NCBI GenBank assembly: GCA_042090735.1
Contig: JBELIU010000201.1
Coordinates: forward strand, 1 to 5,323
Origin: Novosphingopyxis sp042090735
GTDB taxonomy: Bacteria; Pseudomonadota; Alphaproteobacteria; Sphingomonadales; Sphingomonadaceae
Direction of reading: 5' to 3'
DNA length: 5,323 nucleotides
Part shown: positions 1 to 5,323 of the stretch, in pieces
Layout of the letters: each line of letters begins with the position of its first letter
How positions within the stretch are numbered: the first letter of the stretch is position 1
Position numbers and translations under genes: made by a program
The notes under the pieces: generated by a model
What the model was told of the DNA's origin: nothing
Databases searched by the model: none
Seen by the model: the letters and a program-made list of their open reading frames with translations, nothing else

Positions 1-1365
1 CGCACCGAGCGCGCCTTCTCTGCATTCGATGACGTCACGAAGAGTGGCGCGACCTTCCTAAACTCGATCGCCGATTTCGATCCGCCTCTTTACACTGTCA
101 AAGAGGTCTTCGGTGAAATTAGCATACCGATCGTTCGTGACTTGCCGTTGCTGCGCGAGCTCACCATCGAGGGCTCGGTTCGCTACTCTGACTACAACTA
201 CAGCGGCGGCGCTACAGCCTGGAATGCGCGTGCAATCTACTCGCCCTTTCCCGATTTGCGCTTGCGCGCTGGCTACGGGCGTGCAGTCCGCGCCCCGAAC
301 CTCAGCGATCTCTTTGCAACCCAATCGCAAACGTTCCTTAATGGTCTCGCCGATCCGTGCGATCAGCGTAACATCAACCAAAATCCAAACCGAGCAGCAC
401 GTTGCGCTGAGGCGGGTATTCCGACGACTGTGACTTTGCCTGATGGAACTACCGCACCTTTCACCAATCAGGCAGGTTCGGGTATTTCGGGTTTCAATCA
501 GGGCAACCCAAATCTCGTCCCTGAGATTGGCAAGAGTCTCACGGTTGGCGGCGTCTATACGCCGTCATTCCTGCCGGGCTTTTCGCTCAGCATCGATTAT
601 TACGATATTCGTGTTGAAAACGTAATCTCCGGATTGGCTCCGCAAACGATTATCAATCAGTGCTATGAGGACCCGGTAACGATCGATAATCCGTTCTGCT
701 CCGCCGTCTTCCGGCGTGCTCCGACCGGCAATATCTTCACCGACTACGCTTTTGACGGCCAAGGTGACCGCGTCTTTGGGGGCTTCCCTCAGCAGTCGTT
801 CCCCACTGTTGGACCATCGTTCCTGAACCAACCATTTAACTACGCTAAGCTGGAAACGGCAGGTATCGACCTCGACCTTTTCTATAGCCATAGTTTCAGC
901 GAGGATCTCGGACTCGATGTTCGTGCTTTGGTGAGTTGGCTGGCGGAGCGCCGCAATTTCACTTTCATTACGGACCCCGACCGGGCAACTCGCCTAAAAA
1001 GCACGCTTGGTGATCCGGAGTGGGCAGGCAATTTCAATATCGGTCTGCGCTTTAAGGATTTCACCGTCCGGTACGAAGCTCGCTATGTCGGCAAGCAGCT
1101 CATTGGCGCCTATGAAACTCAGAAGAGCTACCAGGGTCGTCCGCCGCAAAATGCTGACGCGTTCCCCCAGCTTTACTACCCTGATATCTTGTACAGCGAT
1201 ATTCAGGTTAATTATCGCGTGGATGAGGACTATGAGTTCTACGTAGGCGTAGATAACATTACCAATATTCAGCCGCCGCTCGGCCTGACTGGCACCGGGG
1301 GTGGAAGCGGTATTTACAGCAATACTGGTCGCTTCTTCTTTGCCGGGTTCTCTGCCGACTTCTAA
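1..1365 (+). CDS. TonB-dependent outer-membrane receptor, C-terminal part (5' end outside window)
   Basis: The reading frame is open from the first base and ends with TAA at 1363-1365, giving 454 residues of a protein whose family usually has 700-1000. The N-terminal signal peptide, TonB box and plug domain would lie to the left of the window. What is visible is beta-barrel sequence: alternating aromatic/polar strands (around EGSVRYSDY), the family motif RAPNLSDLF near residues 97-105, and a GNPNLVPE motif near 168-175, which precedes a strand in many members. The protein ends in Phe (GFSADF), the usual barrel-assembly signal. Two cysteine pairs (residues 120/135 and 221/233) sit in probable extracellular loops and may form disulfides, as in many sphingomonad receptors. 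The family imports siderophores, vitamins or glycans using TonB-ExbB-ExbD energy. The substrate cannot be told from this fragment. The gene converges on alr and shares a terminator with it. Its base composition is lower in GC than the minus-strand genes. Confidence 0.93.
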   Translation, partial: RTERAFSAFDDVTKSGATFLNSIADFDPPLYTVKEVFGEISIPIVRDLPLLRELTIEGSVRYSDYNYSGGATAWNARAIYSPFPDLRLRAGYGRAVRAPNLSDLFATQSQTFLNGLADPCDQRNINQNPNRAARCAEAGIPTTVTLPDGTTAPFTNQAGSGISGFNQGNPNLVPEIGKSLTVGGVYTPSFLPGFSLSIDYYDIRVENVISGLAPQTIINQCYEDPVTIDNPFCSAVFRRAPTGNIFTDYAFDGQGDRVFGGFPQQSFPTVGPSFLNQPFNYAKLETAGIDLDLFYSHSFSEDLGLDVRALVSWLAERRNFTFITDPDRATRLKSTLGDPEWAGNFNIGLRFKDFTVRYEARYVGKQLIGAYETQKSYQGRPPQNADAFPQLYYPDILYSDIQVNYRVDEDYEFYVGVDNITNIQPPLGLTGTGGGSGIYSNTGRFFFAGFSADF

Positions 1366-1389
1366 TGCGACTAAGAGTAGTCATGCAAA

Positions 1390-1428
1390 ATGAAAAAGGG
1401 GGCATCATAAAGATGCCCCCTTTTTCAT
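1390..1428. terminator. Bidirectional intrinsic terminator between convergent genes
   Basis: A perfect inverted repeat has 17-base arms at 1390-1406 and 1412-1428 around a 5-base loop (ATAAA). The core is GGGGGCATC/GATGCCCCC, flanked by five A on the left arm and five T on the right arm. Transcripts from either side therefore form a GC-rich hairpin followed by a U tract. It lies 25 bases after the receptor stop and 32 bases beyond the alr stop on the other strand, exactly where two convergent genes need a shared terminator. The structure is read directly from the sequence; termination activity is inferred. Confidence 0.92.
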
Positions 1429-1459
1429 AACTCTAAGTTGTGAAATTCGAGTTTTGCCG

Positions 1460-2518
1460 CTAGTAAGACCAGCTGTGAACGTAACGCCGCCCTAACCCGG
1501 TAAGCAGTTCATATTGTGATACGTTTACGGCGCTGGCCACCGCCGATATATCAAAATGCGCCTTGGCCCACCTAGACGCCTTTTCAGGCGGTTGATCCGT
1601 AAGCAAGATTACCAAGTCCATCGAAACCCGCCCCACAACTTCAGCCGGATCGCTCCCGATGACGAACTGTCCACAGTTCGAAAACGCCCGCATATAGCCG
1701 TCGGCATATCCGATGGCTGCGACCGCGACAGTCATTTCGCGGTCCGCTGTGAATGTCGCGTTGTAGCCGACCTTGTCGCCCGGCTTCAGGTGGCGGATTT
1801 GCAGGATTTGGGCTTCGGGGTAGGCTACCTGCTGGATGCGGCCCTCATATTCGGGGCGCTGGATGCCTCCGTATATCGACAGGCCGGGGCGGGTGACATC
1901 GAAATGATAGTCAGCCCCAAGTGCGATGCCGGCGCTGTTGGCGAGGCTTTTGCGTGCGCCGGGAAAGTGTGCGGCAACCGCGCGAAAGCGCTCCAGTTGC
2001 TCGGTATTTTGCGGAACGTCCTCGTCGGCCGAGGCCAGGTGGCTCATCACCAAGTCGATGTCGAGCGATAAAGCGGCGACCTCGCCCGCGCGTTCATCTT
2101 CGATACCGAGGCGGTTCATGCCGGTTTCGAACATGATATCGCAGCGGCCTCCCCCGGCCTCACGCCACGTGGCCAGCTGGTCCATACTGTTGATGACCGG
2201 TTTCGCGCCCAGCGCCTTTGCCGGGGCAACCTCATCGGGCAGAATCCCGTTCAGCACCGAAATGCGTTCCGGCGGGACGAGATCGGCGATGGCCGCGGCT
2301 TCGCGCCAGTGGGCAACGAAGAAATCGCGGCAACCAGCCGCGGCAAGCCGCTTCACCACCTCGCGTGCGCCAAGCCCATAGCCATCGGCTTTCACCGCTG
2401 CACCGGCTACTGCGCTTCCGCTCATCGTGTTGAGCGTGCGCCAGTTCGCCACCAGCGCGTCTGCATCGAGGCGCAGCCGCAAAAGCGGCGGAAAATCGTC
2501 CGGTTTCGGCTTGTCCAT
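1460..2518 (-). CDS. alr: Alanine racemase (PLP-dependent)
   Basis: The product is 352 residues, a normal length for Alr, and interconverts L- and D-alanine in the cytoplasm to supply D-alanine for peptidoglycan. The N-terminal TIM-barrel domain carries the PLP lysine at K43 in AVKADGYG. It also has R136 in TGMNRLG, the SHLASADE segment near 159-166, NSAGIAL near 194-200 and TRPGLSIYGG near 209-218. The C-terminal beta domain carries the second catalytic base, Y252 in VGYNATF, then IGYADGY near 269-275 and GRVSMDL near 296-302, and ends with a YELLTGLGRR-type tail. All key residues are present, so the enzyme should be active. The start is the ATG at 2518-2516, which shares its A with the transporter's TGA stop (TGATG). 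There is no strong Shine-Dalgarno upstream, so translational coupling is likely. The last roughly 140 bases are lower in GC than the rest of the gene. It could serve as biosynthetic Alr or catabolic DadX; no dadA neighbour is visible, so Alr is preferred. Confidence 0.96.
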   Translation of the reverse strand: MDKPKPDDFPPLLRLRLDADALVANWRTLNTMSGSAVAGAAVKADGYGLGAREVVKRLAAAGCRDFFVAHWREAAAIADLVPPERISVLNGILPDEVAPAKALGAKPVINSMDQLATWREAGGGRCDIMFETGMNRLGIEDERAGEVAALSLDIDLVMSHLASADEDVPQNTEQLERFRAVAAHFPGARKSLANSAGIALGADYHFDVTRPGLSIYGGIQRPEYEGRIQQVAYPEAQILQIRHLKPGDKVGYNATFTADREMTVAVAAIGYADGYMRAFSNCGQFVIGSDPAEVVGRVSMDLVILLTDQPPEKASRWAKAHFDISAVASAVNVSQYELLTGLGRRYVHSWSY

Positions 2519-2520
2519 CA
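2516..2520 (-). promoter_or_regulatory. TGATG stop/start overlap coupling transporter and alr
   Basis: On the minus strand the transporter stop TGA (2520-2518) and the alr start ATG (2518-2516) share one A. The bases just upstream of the ATG hold no clear Shine-Dalgarno, so ribosomes ending on the transporter probably restart on alr. The overlap is seen directly; coupling is inferred from this common operon arrangement. The alr ATG also fits the family N terminus, which begins shortly before the first beta strand. Confidence 0.75.
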
Positions 2521-4139
2521 GGTGCGCTCGGCTGACCAATCGGGTTGTTCGTTCGGCAATCCGAAGAGCGTCACCAGGAACGCCATCAGCACCACGGCCC
2601 AGGTGTACCACAATCCGGAATAGGGATCGCCGGTCGTCGCGATGATGGCGGCGGCGATGAGCGGCAGGAAGCCGCCGAAATAGCCGGTGCCGAAATGGTA
2701 GGGTATCGACATCGAGCTGTAGCGGATGCGCGGGGGGAACATTTCGCTGAGCAGCGCTGCCATCGGGCCGTATGTCGCGCCGGAAAGCCCGCCCAGCAGC
2801 ACCAGCATTAGAATGATGATCGCGATCGCCAGGGCCTCTGGCACAATGGGTGCGAAATCATAGCCTGCCGCGGCCAACCCGGCATCGATACCGGCCTTGT
2901 CGAACGCGCTCAGCTGCTGGCCGCCGATGGCGAGTGCAAGCGTATCGGCGGGCTCGATCGCATATTCCACGCCGCGGGCGGAAAGATCGGCGAGCAACTG
3001 GCCACATGGGCTGGCCTGCTTGGTAGCGAAGGCATTGAAGTCGCAGGCCGGTCCGCTCACGACGATCGGGGCCCGTTCGAAACTGTCGCTCAGTTGCGGA
3101 TTGGCGACGGCACCGATGCCCCAGAAGATGGGAAAAGCAGGATGAGCGTCAGCCCGAAACCCCAGACGATCGGCTTCTTGCGGCCGATCCTGTCCGACAG
3201 GCGGCCGAAGAGCAGGAACCAGAACAGGCCCAACGTTGCCCCGACGCCGACGATGATCTCCGCCGCAGTCCCTTCGATCCGCATCGGCCCCTTCAGAAAG
3301 CTGAGGCTGGAGAAATAGGCGGTGTACCAGATGACGGTGAGCCCCGCCGAGAGGCCGAATAGCGCGACGAAGATGCGGCGCTTGTTGCCAGGATAGGTGA
3401 AACTTTCGACGAAGGGGTTACCGGACAGTTCGTTGGAGGCCTTCATCTTCTGGAAGACCGGACTTTCGGACAGCTTCAGCCGCATCCACAGCGATATCGC
3501 CAGCAAAAGCAGCGACAGGATGAAGGGCACGCGCCAGCCCCAATCGTCCCAGATTGCGGCGGGCATGGCCGCCTTCACGCCCAGCACCACGATCAGGCTG
3601 AGGATGAAGCCGCCCGGCACACTTGCCTGGATGAAGCTGGTATAGAAACCGCGGCGTTCGGGCGGAGCATGTTCGGCAACATAGACCGCCGCGCCGCCAT
3701 ATTCGCCGCCCAGCGCCAGCCCTTGCGCAATCCGCATCAGGATGATGAGGATTGGCGCGGCATAGCCGATAGTGCCTGCGGACGGGATCAGCCCGACGCC
3801 GGCGGTCGCCAGCCCCATGACGGTGATGGTAACGAGGAAGGTGGCCTTGCGCCCCACCCTGTCACCCAGAAAACCGAACAGGATCGCACCGAGCGGCCGA
3901 AAGCCGAAACCGACGGCAAAGCCCGCCCAAGCGAGCAACGTCTGCAGCGTCTCATTGCCACTGGGGAAGAACACGCGGCCGATAATGCCGCTGGCCGCGA
4001 GCGTGCCGTAAATGAAGAAGTCGTACCATTCGAAGATGGTACCGGCGGAGGACGCGCCGATGACAAGGCGAATGGTCTTGGGATCGGCCTCTTCGGCCGC
4101 CGGGTGAGCCGCCGCCTCGTTCGAAACGTCTGTCGCCAT
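2518..4139 (-). pseudogene. MFS transporter, metabolite:H+ symporter (MHS/ProP-like) family, frameshifted
   Basis: Two adjacent frames together encode one 12-helix transporter of 540 residues. The first frame (4139 to about 3129) gives residues 1-337. Read straight on, it adds 12 unrelated residues and stops at TGA 3092-3090. The other frame resumes with IFWGIG at 3129 and runs to the TGA at 2520-2518 (residues 338-540). Family marks in order are FEWYDFF near residues 36-42 in TM1; GFLGDRVGRK near 89-98 (MFS motif A, loop 2-3); RIAQGLALGGEYGGA near 136-150 in TM4; its half-protein repeat GRLSDRIGRK near 312-321; and EMFPPRIRY near 466-474. Helices lie roughly at 22-50, 66-92, 100-118, 124-150, 168-190, 203-220, 256-280, 293-311, 323-342, 436-462, 484-501 and 508-528. 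A loop of about 95 residues between helices 9 and 10 is predicted periplasmic. MHS members carry dicarboxylates, betaine/proline or aromatic acids with protons; the substrate here is unknown. The ATG at 4139 has AAGGA just before it, though spacing is short. A GTG at 4157 is a weaker alternative start. Confidence 0.87.
3129..3136 (-). other. Frameshift point in the MFS transporter, at a T4-C3 run
   Basis: On the sense (minus) strand the codons run CTG CTT TTC CCA, then lose the family sequence. Conserved sequence resumes as ATC TTC TGG GGC starting at the A of CCA (3129), one base back. The junction reads LLFP then IFWGIG, matching the FPIF-type stretch usual at the end of TM9 in this family. 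One missing base in the T run (3136-3133) or C run (3132-3130) explains it. The seven bases 3135-3129 (T TTC CCA) also fit the X XXY YYZ form of a -1 slippery site. Confidence 0.85.
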
Positions 4140-4222
4140 TATCCTTGCACCCCTCACCCGCTCGCCCCGCCCTTGTCCCAGCCTGCCCTTTGCGACTAAT
4201 CCAAGCTACCACTCGACGGGCG

Positions 4223-4259
4223 CTGTTTTTCCCGAATCAAGCCATAGAAAGAAAAACAG
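4223..4259. repeat. Inverted repeat with 9-base arms in the pccA-transporter gap
   Basis: The arms CTGTTTTTC (4223-4231) and GAAAAACAG (4251-4259) are perfect reverse complements separated by 19 bases. After one mismatch, about four more bases pair outward, the last as a G-T wobble. The T tract sits inside the 5' arm on either strand, so this is not a standard intrinsic terminator by itself. It could be an operator for a dimeric regulator of the transporter, a leader hairpin, or chance. The repeat is seen directly; no function is assigned. Confidence 0.5.
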
Positions 4260-4270
4260 GGCCTCGACAA
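4242..4270 (-). promoter_or_regulatory. Possible sigma-70-type promoter for the transporter-alr unit
   Basis: On the minus strand TTGTCG (4270-4265) lies 17 bases from CTATGG (4247-4242). These resemble the alphaproteobacterial housekeeping pattern (TTGAC-type -35, CTATAT-type -10) at the best spacing, each with about four of six matches. Transcription would start near 4235, leaving a leader of roughly 95 bases before the ATG at 4139. One arm of the 4223-4259 inverted repeat would lie in the spacer and the other just after the start. The matches are weak and could be chance. Confidence 0.22.
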
Positions 4271-4280
4271 GCTCGGCGCC
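4248..4280 (-). terminator. Weak possible terminator after pccA
   Basis: Downstream of the pccA stop on the minus strand, an imperfect stem pairs GGC-CGA (4280-4278, 4275-4273) with TCG-GCC (4267-4265, 4262-4260), with a 2x2 internal mismatch and a GCTTG loop. It is followed by a T-rich run, TGTTTTTCTTT (4258-4248). The tail is convincing but the stem is poor. The same bases overlap the candidate promoter, so at most one reading may be right. Confidence 0.28.
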
Positions 4281-4310
4281 GAAGGCGGCAAAACCGCATC
4301 AGGGGTTTTC

Positions 4311-5323
4311 CTATTCCAGCTCGAGGATCACCTCGTCCACTGCCAGACTATCGCCTTCGCCGGCATTGATCTTGGCGATGGTTCCTGCCTTTTCAGCGCG
4401 CAGGATGTTCTCCATCTTCATCGCCTCGACCGTCGCAAGCGGCTGACCCGGCTCAACGGCATCGCCCTCACCCACATGGAGTGAGACGAGAAGCCCCGGC
4501 ATCGGGCAGAGCAGCAACTTGGAGGTATCGGGCGGCACCTTTTCGATCATATGCTGGGCATGCTTGGCGGCATGGGCCGGCAGCACGCGCAGATCGTGGG
4601 TTGCGCCCAAAGTATTGATACGAAAGCCCGCGTGCGTCGGCTCGATCGCCGCGACGATGCTGTCATCGCCGAATTCGGCCTCCACCATGCGGTCGCCCGG
4701 CGCATAGGCCATGGAAAGCCCGGTCTGCTCGCCGTTCACCGCCACTTCGTCCTCGGACATAGCGACGTCGTAGAAATCATCTCCGATGCGCACCTGCCAT
4801 TCGGCGGGGGGCTGGCGCTTGGAGCCAAGCTGGCCGTCGATCAGCAAATTGCGATCGGCATGAGCGGTTGCCACGAACCCGGCGATCGCGGCGATGCGCT
4901 TGAGCAATTCCTCGCCCGCGGGGGCGCCCTCGAAGCCATCGGGATATTCCTCGGCAATGAAGTTGGTTGTGATCTCGCCGGAGCGGAAACGCTCATGCTG
5001 CATCAGCGCAGAGAGAAAATCGATATTATGGCCGAGGCCTTTGATCTCGAACCGCCCAAGCGCGTCCACCATCCGGTCGATCGCCTCTATGCGCGTGTCG
5101 CCATAGGTGATCAGCTTGGCGATCATGGGATCGTAGAACATCGAGACTTCACCGCCTTCCGCAACGCCATCGTCGACGCGCACCTTCGCGCCGGTCTCGT
5201 CCGTGCCCTGCTCCGGCGGATTGTAACGGATCAGGCGGCCGGTCGAGGGAAGAAAACCGCGATAGGGATCTTCGGCATAGACGCGGTTCTCGATCGCCCA
5301 GCCGTTGATCTTCACGTCGGCTT
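4311..5323 (-). CDS. pccA: Propionyl-CoA carboxylase alpha subunit (biotin carboxylase/biotin carrier), C-terminal part
   Basis: The frame is open to the right edge and ends with TAG at 4313-4311, so 336 complete codons of a protein usually near 660-680 residues are seen. Counting from the Val at 5315-5313, residues 1 to about 110 are the biotin carboxylase C-terminal domain (GWAIENRVYAEDP, GFLPSTGR, YDPMIAKLI). Residues about 130-250 match the subunit-contact (BT) region of PccA-type proteins. Residues about 265-334 are the biotinyl domain, with CPMPG at 270-274 and the biotin-accepting lysine K300 in EAMKMEN, 34 residues from the C terminus as usual. The enzyme carboxylates propionyl-CoA to methylmalonyl-CoA in the cytoplasm, using ATP and bicarbonate, with a beta subunit (pccB) not in this window. 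The ATP-grasp catalytic part lies beyond the edge. The BT region favours propionyl-CoA over pyruvate or methylcrotonyl-CoA as substrate; methylcrotonyl-CoA carboxylase is the main alternative. The next gene starts 171 bases downstream. Confidence 0.93.
   Translation of the reverse strand, partial: ADVKINGWAIENRVYAEDPYRGFLPSTGRLIRYNPPEQGTDETGAKVRVDDGVAEGGEVSMFYDPMIAKLITYGDTRIEAIDRMVDALGRFEIKGLGHNIDFLSALMQHERFRSGEITTNFIAEEYPDGFEGAPAGEELLKRIAAIAGFVATAHADRNLLIDGQLGSKRQPPAEWQVRIGDDFYDVAMSEDEVAVNGEQTGLSMAYAPGDRMVEAEFGDDSIVAAIEPTHAGFRINTLGATHDLRVLPAHAAKHAQHMIEKVPPDTSKLLLCPMPGLLVSLHVGEGDAVEPGQPLATVEAMKMENILRAEKAGTIAKINAGEGDSLAVDEVILELE

Noticed and set aside
142..1365. Receptor starting at TTG 142
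   Set aside because: The same frame is open and barrel-like back to base 1, so this is an internal Leu codon of a gene cut by the window edge.
1369..1382. Small hairpin GACTA-AGAG-TAGTC just after the receptor stop
   Set aside because: Only five base pairs and no T tract; the strong terminator starts eight bases later.
1556..2381. Plus-strand open frames opposite alr (1556-2071, 1926-2381)
   Set aside because: They are antisense to a fully motif-supported alr and show no recognisable family or start signal; long shadows are expected in GC-rich DNA.
2519..2611. Upstream GTG start at 2611 that would lengthen alr by 31 residues
   Set aside because: It lies wholly inside the transporter coding region, and the extension does not resemble an Alr N terminus. 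The ATG at 2518 overlaps the transporter stop and gives the normal family length.
2518..3060. A separate small membrane protein starting at GTG 3060
   Set aside because: The sequence is the C-terminal loop and last three helices of an MHS transporter, and the frame stays open with family-like sequence up to 3129, before this GTG.
4140..4157. GTG start at 4157 for the transporter
   Set aside because: It adds six residues with no better ribosome-binding site; the ATG at 4139 with AAGGA just upstream is preferred, though its spacing is short.
3669..4199. Plus-strand open frame opposite the transporter N terminus
   Set aside because: Antisense to clear MFS motifs; low-complexity charged translation with no family resemblance.
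4290..4309. AAAACC/GGTTTT inverted repeat next to the pccA stop
   Set aside because: Six base pairs, mostly A-T, with an eight-base loop and no following U tract; likely chance.
1..5323. tRNA, rRNA, CRISPR, insertion sequence, toxin-antitoxin or defence genes
   Set aside because: I looked on both strands and saw no cloverleaf, regular repeat array, transposase, terminal inverted repeats or defence-type motifs; coding sequence explains nearly all of the window.

Overview
The window looks like a chromosomal stretch from an alphaproteobacterium, most likely of the Sphingomonadales (Sphingomonas, Novosphingobium or Erythrobacter type). That placement is inference. It rests on the style of the TonB-dependent receptor, with paired cysteines in its extracellular loops, on the PccA-type carboxylase, and on the fairly GC-rich, Ala/Gly/Asp-rich coding sequence. 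No RNA gene, CRISPR array, insertion sequence or prophage is visible.

Layout: (1) 1-1365, plus strand: the C-terminal half of a TonB-dependent outer-membrane receptor, cut by the left edge. (2) 1366-1459: a short gap between convergent genes, with a perfect 17-bp hairpin flanked by A and T tracts that should stop transcription in both directions. (3) 1460-2518, minus strand: a complete alanine racemase (alr). (4) 2518-4139, minus strand: a 12-helix MFS transporter of the metabolite:H+ symporter (MHS) family. It is split into two frames by a one-base shift near 3129-3136. Its stop overlaps the alr start as TGATG. (5) 4140-4310: a 171-base gap with an inverted repeat, a weak possible terminator and a weak possible promoter. 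(6) 4311-5323, minus strand: the C-terminal half of the biotin-carrying alpha subunit of propionyl-CoA carboxylase (pccA), cut by the right edge.

Function: pccA, the transporter and alr all point the same way. Only the transporter and alr look like one transcription and translation unit. PccA fixes bicarbonate onto propionyl-CoA, giving methylmalonyl-CoA. The transporter would import a small organic acid, betaine or similar solute. Alr makes D-alanine for peptidoglycan. The receptor belongs to a separate transcription unit and would take up an unknown large nutrient through the outer membrane.

The main point worth checking is the transporter frameshift. It may be a sequencing error, a true pseudogene, or, less likely, programmed -1 frameshifting at a heptamer of X XXY YYZ form. 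It matters because the downstream alr start appears coupled to translation of the transporter. Nothing else here suggests a new system; this is mostly ordinary housekeeping and transport sequence.
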